The notes beneath the pieces were generated by a model, which ran no database searches, was not told the DNA's origin, and was given only the letters and a program-made list of their open reading frames with translations. DNA of 64,000 bases from Plecoglossus altivelis (taxonomy: Eukaryota; Chordata; Actinopteri; Osmeriformes; Plecoglossidae), in NCBI GenBank assembly GCA_036571765.1, contig BROE01000020.1, positions 10,877,461 to 10,941,460 on the forward strand. Reading direction: 5' to 3'. Both the position numbers and the translations under genes were made by a program. Below, in pieces: positions 49,250 to 62,305 of this stretch (positions are counted from its first letter, which is position 1; every line of letters begins with the position of its first letter).

Positions 49250-49800
49250 CCTCACGTCCTCCCCTCTCCTCTTCCTTCCTGTCTTCTGTTTTCCTTTACA
49301 ACTTTCTCTCCCATTCCCTTCCCTTCCCTCCTCTCCTCTCCCCTCCCCTCTTCTCTCTCCTCTCCTCTCCTCTCTCCCCTTCCCTCTTCTCTTATCTCTT
49401 CTCTCCTCTAGTCTCTCCTCTCCTCTCGTCTCTCCTCTCATTTTCCCTCTCCCCTCTTCTCTCCTCTCTTATCCTCTCTCCTCTTCGCCCTTGTCTTGGA
49501 GAGGAAAGGAGGGTAGAGGAGCTACCCTCCTTTCCTCTCCTCTTCCCTCCACTCTTCCATGCTCCTTTATAGCTCCCTCTCTTCTCTTCTCCCTTCTCTT
49601 CCCCTGGTCTCTCCTCTTCTCTCCTCTCCCCTCCTTTCCTCTCCTCTTCTCTCCTCTCCTCTTTGGTCCTTTATAGCTCCCTCCCCTCTCATCTCCTCAT
49701 CCTCTCTCAGCAGGAGTCTTAATCTTCTTATCTCTCCGGTGTTCCGGTTGTAGGAGGTTGTCCCTCGTTTCTCTCTTCCTACTTCCCTCTCATCCACTTC
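49250..49800 (+). repeat. CT-rich pyrimidine tract
   Basis: About 550 bp of TCCTCTCCTCT/CCCTC repeats on one strand, with a short self-complementary interruption near 49497-49540 (GGAAAGGAGGGTAGAGGAGC against GCTACCCTCCTTTCC). Confidence 0.85.
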
Positions 49801-51708
49801 TTCACTCTTCCCTCTGTCCTGCTCTCACTTCTTGAACATAGGGTCAGTGACATCCTTATCAGGCCAGCCAGCTAAAACACGTCTGAGCCAGAGGTGCTCT
49901 GTTAGACTCACCCTGTGTGACACAGTCAGTCCACACACAGTGCGACGTACGGACACAGTTCATCTATTAGACGCCCCAAAGTTATGATTTACTCAAACCC
50001 CATCGTATAATTTCGCTGAAAGCAAGTTGACAACAAGACAAAATGCTGCTTATTGTTTAGATTGGCCAATGATAATTCAACAGAACTTGCATACTTATAA
50101 ACCTACCGCACTGCAGATAAACACATACTTGCTCCAGTACAAGGTCTAAGTGACTGCGGTGCGCCAAGTGCAGAAGCTCTGGCCTGCAGACTGATAACTA
50201 ACTCATCACGCCTGTACCGCCTTTAAGAGCTGTGATGATTGTTACTAATTCACCTGCTCACGTACCACCGACAGCTACTAAAATCCTCTTCCTCTTGATT
50301 GCATTTTGTCCAAAAACCCTAACCTGTAGAGCCACTTAGATCTGCCTCTAGTCGCCAGATCAGAGAAGGAACTAAACCAAAATTCCCTTAGAAGACTCGT
50401 GACTGAGTCTCACTGAGACTGAAGCAAACACTGGCATCAAATAGTTTGAACAGATGATTTGAATGAAGATGAAGACTTTAGATGGGGGACTGTAGAGTAG
50501 AGTCTTGTTTACCCAACATGAATCAGAGAGGATGTGCAGTCTAGAAGTAACTCCGTGCCGGCTGGCACGAGTGAGTTTGTTACCACGGAGATGATCTAGG
50601 AGCAACAGAGACCGTGAGAGGGTCTTAACCAGACGAAGCATCAATAATGAGGTCACAGTGATTAAAAAGTGTGTGTCTGTGTGAGGTCGGGGGGGTGGGG
50701 GGTTAAGGGGAGTTAGAATTGTTGGTTCATTAAAGCAGGATAATTAGACAATGTTTTTGCTGATTGCCTTTCATATAACATCTGGTTTCCTCTGACCTTT
50801 AAATGTAGTGCCTTCTCACATGTGCGCAAACTGTTAGAGCCTCAATTTAGATTCCTGTAATACGGCTTTTAGCTGCAATTCGAAAATCAAATGCCTTCAG
50901 TTTCATTTTGGGGGGTTTTCGAAGGAAAGACAAGCAGGATGGGGACACTGGAGGGTTGTCATGGATTTTTCTGTGACTTTATCTGACCCGGAGTGGTGAA
51001 GGACTGACAGTATCACCCAGAGACAGCAGCCTCTATGATCCAGAGGGTATTGCTCTGAGAATCTCTGCACAACGAGACAGAAAAGGGAAGCACATATAAA
51101 CATGATTTCAGCCCAGTGAAGGAATGGGCTCTGGAGCAGAGGCTGCTAAATGAACAAGTTAATAACGATGTCATCAGGGCTGTGACACCTCATCACGGGC
51201 CTCCCCTCTGTGAGTCCCCCCCCCTCCCCCCAAACACCCTCCTTCTCTGGGTAGAGACATCTAAGGACAGCCTCTCTGTCGGAAACAGGGGATTTGGAAG
51301 TGAGCAGAAGGATAATTAGGGGAAGCTATCTGTCATGGTACCCTTGGGTTTCACATGGAGGGAACCGTAATATCATTTCATTTCTTTCTCTTTTATAAAT
51401 CTCCCTGCGCCCAATTTCTGTTAAGTACAGAATCAATACAGGACAAATTTGGTGGCTGATAAGTTGTGACGTCCCTTCTGTGTGTGACCTATCACTTTGG
51501 GGAGGTGGTTAATACACACACACACTCACAGGAAATCACGTCTGCACGAGCGCGCACATCCCCGCACGTGCACATGCACATGCACACACCAGACACACAC
51601 ACACAAACACCTTTATGGGAGAATAAAGAAGGGAGACAGAAATAGATCCCTCTGTTTCCTGACAGGCTCTCTGTCATTAGGGAGGAATACACTGCTGAGA
51701 CGACAGGA

Positions 51709-51713
<5 letters not shown>

Positions 51714-51763
<50 letters not shown>

Positions 51764-51790
51764 TCTCCCTCTCTTTCTTCACATCTCTCT
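51714..51790 (+). repeat. (CT)n microsatellite
   Basis: Pure CT run of about 45 bp with CCCT extensions. Confidence 0.9.
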
Positions 51791-52589
51791 CAGTCTCTCC
51801 CCCCTTTCTCTTTTCCATTGTTTCTCATTCTTTTTGTCTCTCCTCATTCTCTTCCTCTCTCGCCCCCCCTCTCTAGATGATCGTTTTATCCCTGACAAGT
51901 CTCTCACAGAAGTGTTTTTCAAAACAGCAACAGAGGGAGAGGAGGAGGAGGAGAAGGAGGAAGAAAAGGTGAAATAAAGGTGCAGAGGAGGGAGCAAAAA
52001 AAGGAAGGAGAGAGAGGGGTGGGTTAAAAAGGGCCGTCAGCAATCCACTGAGCTCTTTGTCACTTCGAGAGAGAGTGTAAAGAGTTTCTAAAAAAGTGAG
52101 GGTTGGGGTATATGTGTGTGTGTGCGTGTGTATGTGCGTTCTGGATCCATCTGTGTGTGTCTCGGGAGTGTGTTTGCAGGGGCTTCTACAACGAGAGGGA
52201 TATGAGGATCCGTGGGAGGCTCGTTGGAGGGTTGCATCATGGGAGGTAGGGTCAGGGAGAGTTCAATGGTGAGCCCACAGATCCTGGAAAAATGCTCCAA
52301 ATAAAACATACCCAAACAAACATGCACGCATACACACACAAACAGGACAGGGGAGAAATGCACAGTGTGGGATGTCACAACAAAGATATGGGAGCTAAGG
52401 CTTCACACATACACACACATGGTCCATGAGCTAATCTCTGAATGTATTATATTATTTGTGTAGCACAGCACCAAATTTTTTGGCTTCTATGCCAATGGCC
52501 TGACCCCCTTTTTGTAAAAGAGGAGAAAAATACCACCTCAGACGATCACCCCTCCACGAATGCCCTTGTGTAAGAACTCTTTCATTTGT

Positions 52590-53700
52590 GTTGGCGAATA
52601 GACTATGCGAAAACTCAGGCGTGTTGTTTTGTGTGTGGGGGTGGGGTTGTAGTGGAGGGCGAGCGGGGAAGGCCGAGATAGGGAGGGCGAGCGAAGGGCA
52701 CGTTGGCTGGGTCCGTGGTGCGTGTGTGCTTGTATTCGCTTGCGCGGCCGCAGAGTGTATACAGATCGGCTGGAGAGGTTTGATCTGAACGGGTTGTCAC
52801 GGGTGGTCCTCAATGGACCTCTATTGTCTGATGGGGCAAACTGATAGACTGAAATCTCCTCCAGTCACTTATGACCTTACACTAGAACTCAGAACTGCTC
52901 ATGCGCAATATCTGGAGGACACACGATCACTGGTAATCCACTTGCTCGGCTAACTATTTTATTATGTTATTATAGACACAGATGTAAAAACAGAGATTCA
53001 CTAGTCAGGGGCTCACGGAAAGGGGTAGGCGAAGAGCAAGTACACTAAGGTGCGTGTAGGAATATCATGGAACTGATCTATAGAGGAATCTGAAACATTG
53101 TGAGGGAAACTATACTCTGTTGGCTTCTACCTTTTCAGTACACACCATGTCCCATATTGAGAAAAGATATCACCAGGAGGACGTTGCTGCTGCCGCTGTT
53201 CGTTGTTTCTAGGTCATTAGGCGTGTGCGTGGTGCCTACGCATCGGTCGGCTTGTAGTTGTGTGATCGAGGCTAGCGAAGTGTGTGTGCTTGTCCGCTGC
53301 ATGTGTATTAGGTGCGGGAGAGTGCGTGGTGTGTGTAGGTTGTGTCTGAGTGGGGTCAGTGACGCCAGGGAGTACAGTAGATGTACTTCGTCTTCCTCGA
53401 GCCTAGAACACCTGTAGCGTTTTAAGATAGACGTAAACAACACAGGATCTTAGGCTCGATCACATAGGGGTGACCAAAGGTGGGGTGGGGTATTAAATGG
53501 ATCCTGAGGGTAAGAGTTCTCATGTGGGTATTTTCCATGGATGTCAAAGCGGGATACTTCATGTACGTGGTAAGGCAACGGGACGTGTGTGTGGTTTTTC
53601 GGTGTGTTGCTTGGAGTAGTCGAGCGATGTGACAGTGTCTACTCCCGGATGTGTGTACGTGTGTTTGTGCCTTGGAGAGAGACAGTTATTGATTTACGTT
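52590..53700. promoter_or_regulatory. CpG-rich patch upstream of epha8
   Basis: CpG dinucleotides occur at roughly 3-7 per 60 bp (for example 52681-52780 and 53221-53280), against about 1 per 60 bp around it. The patch includes a GCGGCCGC site. This could be an unmethylated upstream element or promoter 6.5-7.6 kb from the epha8 start codon, or low-quality or foreign assembly sequence. No coding frame is recognised. Confidence 0.3.
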
Positions 53701-55014
53701 TCTGATGCTCACAACAGGAAGCTACCTAAAACTAGATGGGGTAAAATCACCTCACCGATTGGTGCCTAAACGATGCCTCTAAGGTATGGGAAATCCATAG
53801 CGCTGTGTTAAACTGTGCAGCTCAACACAACAAAGCACACTGACAATGATGAAAACCTGCAAAGTGAGAAACTTTATCAAATAGTTCTTTGCAATGTCTT
53901 GGTTGTAGAATGGATGTGGGCCGATAGCTGCAATCATTAAGATTCTAATCATGAATACGTCATATGAGCTCCCCTCGCATGGTGGCTCCCAAGAGTGAAA
54001 ACAGGGTGGGGTGGTGGTGTTGGTGGGGGGTGGGGGAGGGTATGAAGGGTGCAGGGGTAGGGAGGGGCGGGAGGGGCAAACAAATTCAACCTGACACAGC
54101 TACACAAGGGCTCCAGTTCGGATTTGGTAAGCAAGAGATGAACCTTCTCACTGTCCCTGCTGGACTAATTATCTGCTGCTAATACATGTGATTAGGATGG
54201 GTGTCCCTCCTCTTCTTTTCCCTTCCACACGCCCAGAACACAACAGAGCCCTGCGCTCCTGCTGCCCTGCTGAGCAGGGAGAAGCACACCTCTGCTGCAT
54301 GGAGGCAGGGACGTCTTCTGGGTGTGGCAGGAACCACAACGCAGAAAAGACTGTCTGATTCCGAAGGAAACGCTGGTTCCAATCCCTGCCTGGATGGAAA
54401 CACACCTGCACGTCCACACAAACACACACGCGACAGGCGCACAAATCTATACATATACAGCGATAGAATAGCCACAAAACGCCCTCACAAATGTGCATAT
54501 AATAGCAGCCCCTCCACACACACACCATCAGAATAAAGAGTGCATGAGCAGGCATCTCTGTGGACAGCGACAGTGACGGGACGCAAACGCACATAATGAG
54601 GGCTGCTGTTGTGGACGCTGACAGCTTGGAAGGCACAGAACATGCCATGAGTTGTGGTGGCTGAATGCAGTGTGTTACTGTGGATGAATGCAGTGCGCGC
54701 GCGCGTGTGTGTGTGTGTGTGAGTGTGTGAGTGTGTTGTTGTGTCTCAATGCAGTGTGTGTGTGTGTTATTGTTTGAATCAGAAAGAGCATGGCGAGAAA
54801 CACAACAGCCGTTCAGCCTCTCTATTGACTCCTCAGAACACAGGGGGGAGACTGGGCACAATTAAAACTACCCAGCTGCAATTATTAGCTGCGTCTCCCA
54901 TCCTTCAGCTCCTGCCTCCCTCTCTTCCCACTCGCTCTCCTCCATCTAGAACAGAGAGATAAAGCCTGGCCCCCGATGACTGTAATCTTGGGTCGGGGTA
55001 CTTTCACAAACGGA

Positions 55015-55082
55015 GAAATTGCAGGAGGGAAAGAGGGAGGGAGGGAGGGATGGAGGGAGGGATGAAGGGAGGAAGGGAAGGA
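55015..55082 (+). repeat. (GGGA)n tract
   Basis: GGGAGGGAGGGAGG with GATGGA and GGAA variants. Confidence 0.8.
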
Positions 55083-55264
55083 CTGGGAGTGTTTGACGTT
55101 GATTTCCGAGCAGCCCAGAGGAGTGTTAGTGTGTGTATTCCTGCGTGTGTGCGCCTGTGCTCTAGGAGGGTGGGTGTTCCTAATCTTAGCTAGCGGCGAG
55201 TGGCTCTGTCGATCTTGCAGCGTTTAGGAGAGGCTTATCTCTAACTCCAGCATAGGAGCAGCAA

Positions 55265-55440
55265 ACACACACACACACACAGGCACACACAAAACACAGG
55301 CACACACACAAACAGGCACACACACACAGGCACATACACACAAACAGGCACACACACAGGCACATACACACAAACAGGCACCCAAACAGACACACACACA
55401 CCTGTGTGTTTCCTTTTCCTGCACAATCTGGCACACACAC
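55265..55440 (+). repeat. CA-rich minisatellite (ACACACAGGCACATACACACAA)
   Basis: Several units of CACACACAGGCACATACACA plus CAAACAGG. Confidence 0.85.
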
Positions 55441-57894
55441 ACACTCTCTGTGGACAGTACAAGGCTTGGTCAATATAAAGGAGAAATAAAGGAATGAATT
55501 GAATAAAAATTCTGGACATGGTCTGACTCTGTCTAGCAGGACTTTGAGATGGATGTACCAGAGAGTGGCAGTGTCCTGGAATATTCTTTCTGTCTTCTTC
55601 TGTCTGTTCGTCCTGTCTTCTGTCTCTATCTGTGTCTGTCTTTCTCTCTCTCTTTCTTTCACTCTATTTCTGTTTTTTTAATCCAAAGTGAGATGAAAAT
55701 ATCTGAAGTGTGTCATAATTACTCATGTGGGTCATCATATTATACAGCTGGGTATCGGGCTGAATCCTTAAACACACGTGTTACGAAAGCACCCAACTCC
55801 ATTACCAATTTGGGAGTTATCGCACCCCCTAGTCCCCAACACACACCCAGACACACACAAAACCCTCACCCTATCCCGTCCTTGCATGCGATCTGCAGAG
55901 GGATTGGACCCAGTTCATTAGTTCAGCTTACATAAGTATGCTAACGAGGCAGTGATTTTATTGGCCTAATTACACCGGTGGGGATTTGGGGAGATAAAGC
56001 GAGCCTTATGTAAGAGATGAGAGGAGCAGGGTTTAACATCTGGCCCTATGTGTTATTAACCCCACCAGCCACCATTACAGTTCGGTCTAACCCTGGGAGA
56101 GACCGCAAGAGAAGAAGAGAGGGGAGGACAGAGAGAGGAAGACACATTTCTTGGCCTAATTTGGTGTGTGTGTGTGTGTGTGTGGTGTTTGTTGCATTTG
56201 TTTTGTCTGTTTCTGTGTGAGTGTTCCTTTGCCAAAGGAGCTTTCATGGCTACGGCTGTGACTGTTCGAGGTGACTCTGAGTGCAAAGCTGAATTATTTC
56301 TGTTTTGTGTCTGATGAAAATGCCTTAGGATGTGGTTTTGTGCGCATGCGTGTGTGTGTTAGCATATACGTATACAGTATATGTGTGTTGGAATGTTTTG
56401 TGCCTCACAGCTTTCTGACAACTCACCAGCAAGTCACAGTTCAGCCTCATCAGTGAATCCAGAGTTGCGCGTCTTCAAACATCACCGAGAGACAGAAACA
56501 TCAATCCGTCACTACAAAATAGCGTGACGTTGACTCCTCATAGCCGAATGACAGAAGACATATTAAACGACCTGTAGATGAACTGAGGTGAAGAGAGGGG
56601 GCTGAATCTGTCATTTGTTCAGTCTGTCTGGTTTTGTTTGCTGAGTTGCTGAGGGTAGCAAGCCTGAGGTAGTGAGCTTAATGACCTGAGGACAAAGGCT
56701 TTCTGCCAGACATACTGACCTTTTCACAGTGCACTTGTGAAGTCTGATGTGTTATATTCCAGGATTGAATGGGTTACTCAAGGGCTCAGACGAGCTAGTG
56801 TGAAAGATGGATCGAGCGTACGGACGCTTTCACCGGTTTCCATCCACATGGTAAAAGGTGTTGTCCAATGGAAACAGATGGGCACCGAATCCTCAACAGT
56901 CAAGTTTATTATTGACCTACATTTATTAATGATCTTGTACAATCTGAATCCATGAGTATAGTCACTGCTGATGAACCAAGCAATGTCATGTGCTGTTTGT
57001 GGAACATTGGTTTCAAAACAGTACATAGCTACTGTGGCTATGGTATGTACGTGCTGTATGTTTATTTAACCTGGATATTCGTGCTTGTTTTCATCACCCT
57101 GATAGCCTTTTTAGCTGCTTATTTTCAGCTGACCATAAGTACGCCCAGTTTTGCCCCAGATTTAGATATTTTGTTGTGGAATGTATCTGATGTCTGTCTC
57201 CAGCAGCTGGGTGTTGACTGTGTGTGGACAGTGTGAGAACATGGGCTCTGTTTTCACAAAGGGTTCTCCTAAGGCAGGACCCAGAGAGGCTCTGCAGAAC
57301 CAAGCACACAGGCTGGGGAAAGAAACGGTTCCTCTACTGGATCTGACACCAATGTGATTACTCTGAAAGTTCTCAAAGTTCACTCTGGAAAGTTACTTGT
57401 AGTGTTTCCCTGCAGATGTATTTCAAAGGTTTAGCCTTAATATCACAGCAAGAGCAATGAAGTTCAAACAAGTATTCCCAATGACTGAGTGTAAAGTCAA
57501 GGTGCCTTTTGTGATGCTTTCTAGTTGTCTGGGACCATTTACGAAATGTACTGTATCAATGTAGAACTTATAAATATAAAACATTCGCATCGCACAAGTG
57601 TGTGTGTGAGTGTGTTAGGAGACAAATTGCTATGCAGGTCTTAATTCTGTTCTCAGCCCAAGAACTGCACACAAACCTGTACCAGACTGCACACACTGAT
57701 ATTGATACCAGACTGCACAAACTGATAATAGAACTGAAGTCTACACATGGGCTACCATGTGGGCTGCTATTCTATTAAAGCCAAAATACTCTAGTTTATG
57801 TATGAGTGTGTGTGTGTGTGTGTTTGTGAAGGGCATGTTTTCAAGGAAGTTGTGCAAGTATGTGTATGTTCATGCCATTTCTGTGTTTAAAATG

Positions 57895-58030
57895 TGTGTG
57901 AGTGAGTGAGTGAGTGTGTGAGTGTATGAGTGAGTGAGTGAGTGAGTGAGTATGTGAGTGAGTGAGTGTGTGAGTGAGTGAGTGAGTGAGTGAGTGTGTG
58001 AGTGAGTGTGTGAGTGAGTGTATGTGTGTG
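57895..58030 (+). repeat. (GTGA)n tetranucleotide repeat
   Basis: GAGTGAGTGAGTG with GTGTGAGT and TATGAGT variants, about 135 bp. Confidence 0.9.
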
Positions 58031-59054
58031 GTGCTAGCGTGAGTTAGAGTATGTGTCCTCAGTGCTTCCGTGACTGCCAGGGAGCCCCCTGCTGTGGAGC
58101 TGAGTGCCTCCCCTTCAGACGCATTAAAATAAGATGAGTGTGTGTGTGCGTATGTGTGTGTGTGTACGTGTGTCTGTGTTTGTGTTGGTTTGGATGAGAG
58201 AGAGTTAAAGAGATTGAGAGATTGCAAGCACAAATCATGTGTGTGTGTGTGTGTGTGCGTGTGAGTGAGTGAGAGAAAGAGGGCGAGCGCAGGTCCCTCA
58301 AGGCCATTAAAGTAAGATGAGTGCCATGTTTTCTGGTAGAAGGGGGGATGAGGCAGGCTAGAGGCAGATGAGGAGGAGGGGAGGAGCAGGATGAGGAGAT
58401 GTGTACATGATGGGTAATTGGCTCTTAAGTGCAGCACGCGTCTTCACCCAAGAGCCTCTTTCACACTGTTCTCAGGGCTACGGCAAAATCCAGCCAAACA
58501 GGTTGAACACATATACACACACACAGTCTCCCACCACGTCCATCTCTTAATTTGACTCTTTCACACATGCACACACGCACACGCACACACGCACACACAC
58601 ACACACATGCATGAATACGCAGAGGGAGATAGAGAAGCCCTGACAAGATACTTGAGAGCTGGACTGAGAACGGGCTGCCATTTTAATTCATCTACTCAAT
58701 TACAGTGAGTCTGAGGGAGGAGAATGACAGAATGTTCCTGCTGATCCTCTGCTTGCTGGCCTGTCTTGATGGCTGTTTCCTTGTCTGGCTGACTGCTCTG
58801 TAGCTTTATGAACCTCGCTATTTTGTTACTCTGTTCTCTGCATTATAGTAAGAAATCTTACGATCAACTCATTGTTGGCTATTCAAACTATGTTGAGGAA
58901 GACGTGATGTGGACAAAGCTTCTTTTTATCTGGTTTTCGCTCTGATGTGAAGTCTGGAGTTATGCTGCGAGTTCACATTCATGAGGCTGAGGTTTGGAGT
59001 CACGGATGTGTGAGAAGCTGCCTTTACTACAAACGCACCTTGCAGCATCCCCAC

Positions 59055-59057
59055 ACA

Positions 59058-59097
<40 letters not shown>
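59055..59097 (+). repeat. (CA)n microsatellite
   Basis: Near-pure CA run. Confidence 0.9.
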
Positions 59098-59098
<1 letters not shown>

Positions 59099-61221
59099 CC
59101 TGCCCAAGCGACCCCCTACTGTGGGCTTAGCAGGGCGCACACATACTTTCCGACACAGCAGAAGACCTCTGCACGCCAGACAAGCCAGCCAAAATGTTGT
59201 CCTCACACAATCTTTGTACTCACACGCGAACATCTACGCACATACTTCCTCTTTCTGAACAATAACTTTTCAGGATCCTATTGTTAAACACGTGGCTGTC
59301 TGACAAAATGACGTCCGTCTCTTGATGGGATGGGTCCACCCATGAGGGCAAGTGTTTCTGTCTTAGGGCATCAACATGACCCAACTTAATCTCCCATCAC
59401 AACACATCAGGGTCATCTCTAATTCAAAATATTTCAGGTCTGACTTTGCACATGCAGTCATCTTTCCTCACACGCAAACTCTCCAATCCTCCATTCCTCC
59501 TTCCAGACAATCCTAATGGCTGCAGTTACTGCATACAACCCTCACACTGACGACAGATATGATGGTTGGCTTTCAGACTGTGCAATGATAAATAGCATCA
59601 GCAAAACATTCCTCAACAGTGAGAGAGAAAAGCCTATGCTGTTTATAATTTTTCAAAACAACTTCATTTCTGACCTCTCGATAATCCTCAGAAATCCTTT
59701 CAATTAGAGAATAGCTGAGATTCCCCCATTACTGTGGCGTCCACACAAACTGAGAGAGAGGAAGATAATTGGCCAATAAATATGCAAATTAGGGAGTGGA
59801 GCGAACCAGTGTGTGATGTATGGGGGGGTTGGGATAATCCACTGTGACAGGTTCTGTTGGAGTTTTTTTTTAAACTTCTAATTGGTTATTTGCAGATGCC
59901 TTTTCTGCACTAATACACTAATGCCATCCACAGACATCCTGACTGAGAGAAGACAACAGCAACTCCAGCAGTAGAAACCTTCTCACACAGCATATGGGCT
60001 GAAACTATTTGAAACAGACTGAAACACAGTAACAGTTTTCAACACAGAATAAAATAGTCTGAAACATGGCCTGCAAGTCGTAAAGACAGAATGTAACAGC
60101 TTGAAACACATTTGCCACTAGTTTATGTAGGGAGCCTTCATTAAAGGAACAATCTTTCAAAGCATGCCCGTAATATCAGTAGATGTTTACTCTGAATAGA
60201 AGTATGTATGGATATATGGTATAAAAAGGAAACAGATACTGCTCATTTCAATGAGAAACCTTCTAAATGTTGGTATTTTTACTCTTTAAATGTGGACGAA
60301 TACTCACATACAAAACATGAGTGTTCTCACAGACGTGCTGTACACAAAGGACAGAATAATCAACCATAGAAAAACATTGAGTTCATTTAGCAGATTGCTT
60401 TGTGACTTGGTGGGTAGGTGAATGGGTTTGTCCATCCCAACCATTGCTGCTAAAGCCTTAATTGAGCAGCTGCAGAATTAGGAACATACACACACTTAAA
60501 CATACACCTGTGTTTTCTTATGAACTTCATGGCGGTTCCACAGTACTGTTCCACAGTTGCAGCCAAGTCTACTCCATGCCAGGACATCAAGCCAAACACT
60601 GCAGTTCTCCTGGCAGACACACTAATGTTGCTGCATCCTCCATCCTTACCTACTCATCGTCACCAGAGCACTCAGTCCCACGTCTCCTCCATTCCTGCCT
60701 GTGCTTCCAGAGCTAGAGGGCAGGTATTGTGATTGTGGAGTAGCATGGATTAACAGTGAGTTACAGCACACCTCATCCTGCAGTGCTTCAGCAAATCCTC
60801 TACACCACTCTCCCCACCAAACCGGATACACAGGCAGAAAAGCCCTTAACAATGCTTGCCTGAGGGAAAGGACACACACACGCACACACAGGCATGCACA
60901 TGCACATTGCCTGTGGGGCAGCTGGGTTGGTGGGATGCCTGTGTGTGGACAGTGTTCATCTCTCCATTCCTCTCCTCTCCCTGTGTTTTTCTGATCTGCC
61001 GTTCAGCAGGAGACTCAGACCCCTGAGAAATGCTTCACCTCAAGATGAACCTGCACCAGCCCTCAAATATGACAGCTCTCACACCCCTCTCATCTCTCTC
61101 TCTTTACACAAGCACACACACACACACACATGTCCAGACCTCCACAATTTCCCAGTTCCTTTCTCATCCACATAACTCTTCATTTTCTCATCCAAACTCA
61201 GGCTCTTTCCAACACACACAT

Positions 61222-61426
61222 ACACTTAGAGGAACATTCAGAGGAACACTCAGAGGAACATTCAGAAGAACACTCAGAGGAACATTCAGAAGAACACTCA
61301 GAGGAACATTCAGAAGAACACTCAGAGGAACATTCAGAAGAACACTCAGTGGAACGTTCAGAGGAACACTCAGAGGAACATTCAGAAAAACACTCAGAGG
61401 AACATTCAGAGAAATACTCAGAACAC
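61222..61426 (+). repeat. 12/24-bp minisatellite (GAACATTCAGAG/GAACACTCAGAG)
   Basis: About sixteen 12-bp units alternating GAACATTCAGAA/G and GAACACTCAGAG, so the higher-order unit is 24 bp. The unit is a multiple of three, so one plus-strand frame reads a Ser-Glu-Glu-His repeat. There is no gene context on either side. Confidence 0.9.
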
Positions 61427-61659
61427 TACATGGGAATGAAGTAAGGAGAAGTGTGGAGCCTTTGACACTGGGAGGGACCAGAGGAGAGGAAGCAGCAGAT
61501 CTGTCACCATAACCTTTGACTGTGACAAGTGGGAGGCATGTAGCTGGCTTCTCTCCATTTTCCCACATCTTCATTTGCTCCCCATTTGGCCTCCTCCTCT
61601 TTATACATCCCTCTTTTTCACTTGACAAGTTCTGATCCACTTGTGAGGATGCTCGGCTG

Positions 61660-61700
61660 TTAACTTTATTTGTCCTCGGAGGGCAATTGGATTTGCAGCA
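61660..61700 (-). mobile_element. LINE 3' tail fragment
   Basis: On the minus strand it reads TGCTGCAAATCCAATTGCCC then TCCGAGGACAAATAAAGTTA. It is the same tail family as 47382-47425 and is better preserved at its AATAAA. Confidence 0.5.
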
Positions 61701-61753
61701 AGACATCGAAAACAGACATAGATGTATGGGCCATGTGAACAAAGATGTACTGC

Positions 61754-61757
<4 letters not shown>

Positions 61758-61792
<35 letters not shown>
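61758..61792 (+). repeat. (TG)n microsatellite
   Basis: Pure TG run just beyond the LINE tail at 61660-61700. Confidence 0.9.
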
Positions 61793-62129
61793 TACTAAGT
61801 ATGAGGCTGGATCACCAGGACCAGCAATGCTTTGATTGCCTTTTGGAACATTCTATAAATGTGTATCTTTGTGTGTTTGTGAGTGTGTGATGATGGGTTT
61901 TCAATGATTTTGACACAATAACGATAATTAGCCAACAGCCCGTTTTGACTGGCTGTGATGTGGTGTGTTATTTAAAGAATAAAGCTTGACAAAAACAGGA
62001 GTCCTTGGTGTTCTGTAATTGATGCTACACCTTGTCACCAATTAGTGTATCTTCAGCCATGTCTGCTGCCAAGAACAACTCCTCACTGTGATGCCATCAC
62101 TCTGCTTCTGGCTTTCACGTTCACTCAAT

Positions 62130-62305
62130 CCCTCTCTTTTCATCTCTTCCTCCGCTGTCCATTTCTCCTCCCTCACCCTCCATCTTTTCATCTCTTCTTC
62201 TCCCTTTCTCTCCTCCCTCCCTCTCATCCTCTCTGTAGGCTCCCCTCGTTCTCTCCCTCTCTCTCCCTCTATACTTTTCTCTCCCCCCTCCCTCTCTCTG
62301 TTCTC
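62130..62305 (+). repeat. CT-rich tract
   Basis: TCTCCCTCCCTCTC-type pyrimidine strand. Confidence 0.8.

Noticed and set aside
54169..54861. 230-codon minus-strand frame upstream of epha8
   Set aside because: Partly His/Thr translation of CA repeats, no family resemblance, and open frames in several registers indicate a stop-poor stretch rather than a gene.
61130..61444. Ser-Glu-Glu-His repeat protein on the plus strand
   Set aside because: A 12-bp tandem repeat whose unit is a multiple of three, so it stays open; no start context or flanking coding sequence.
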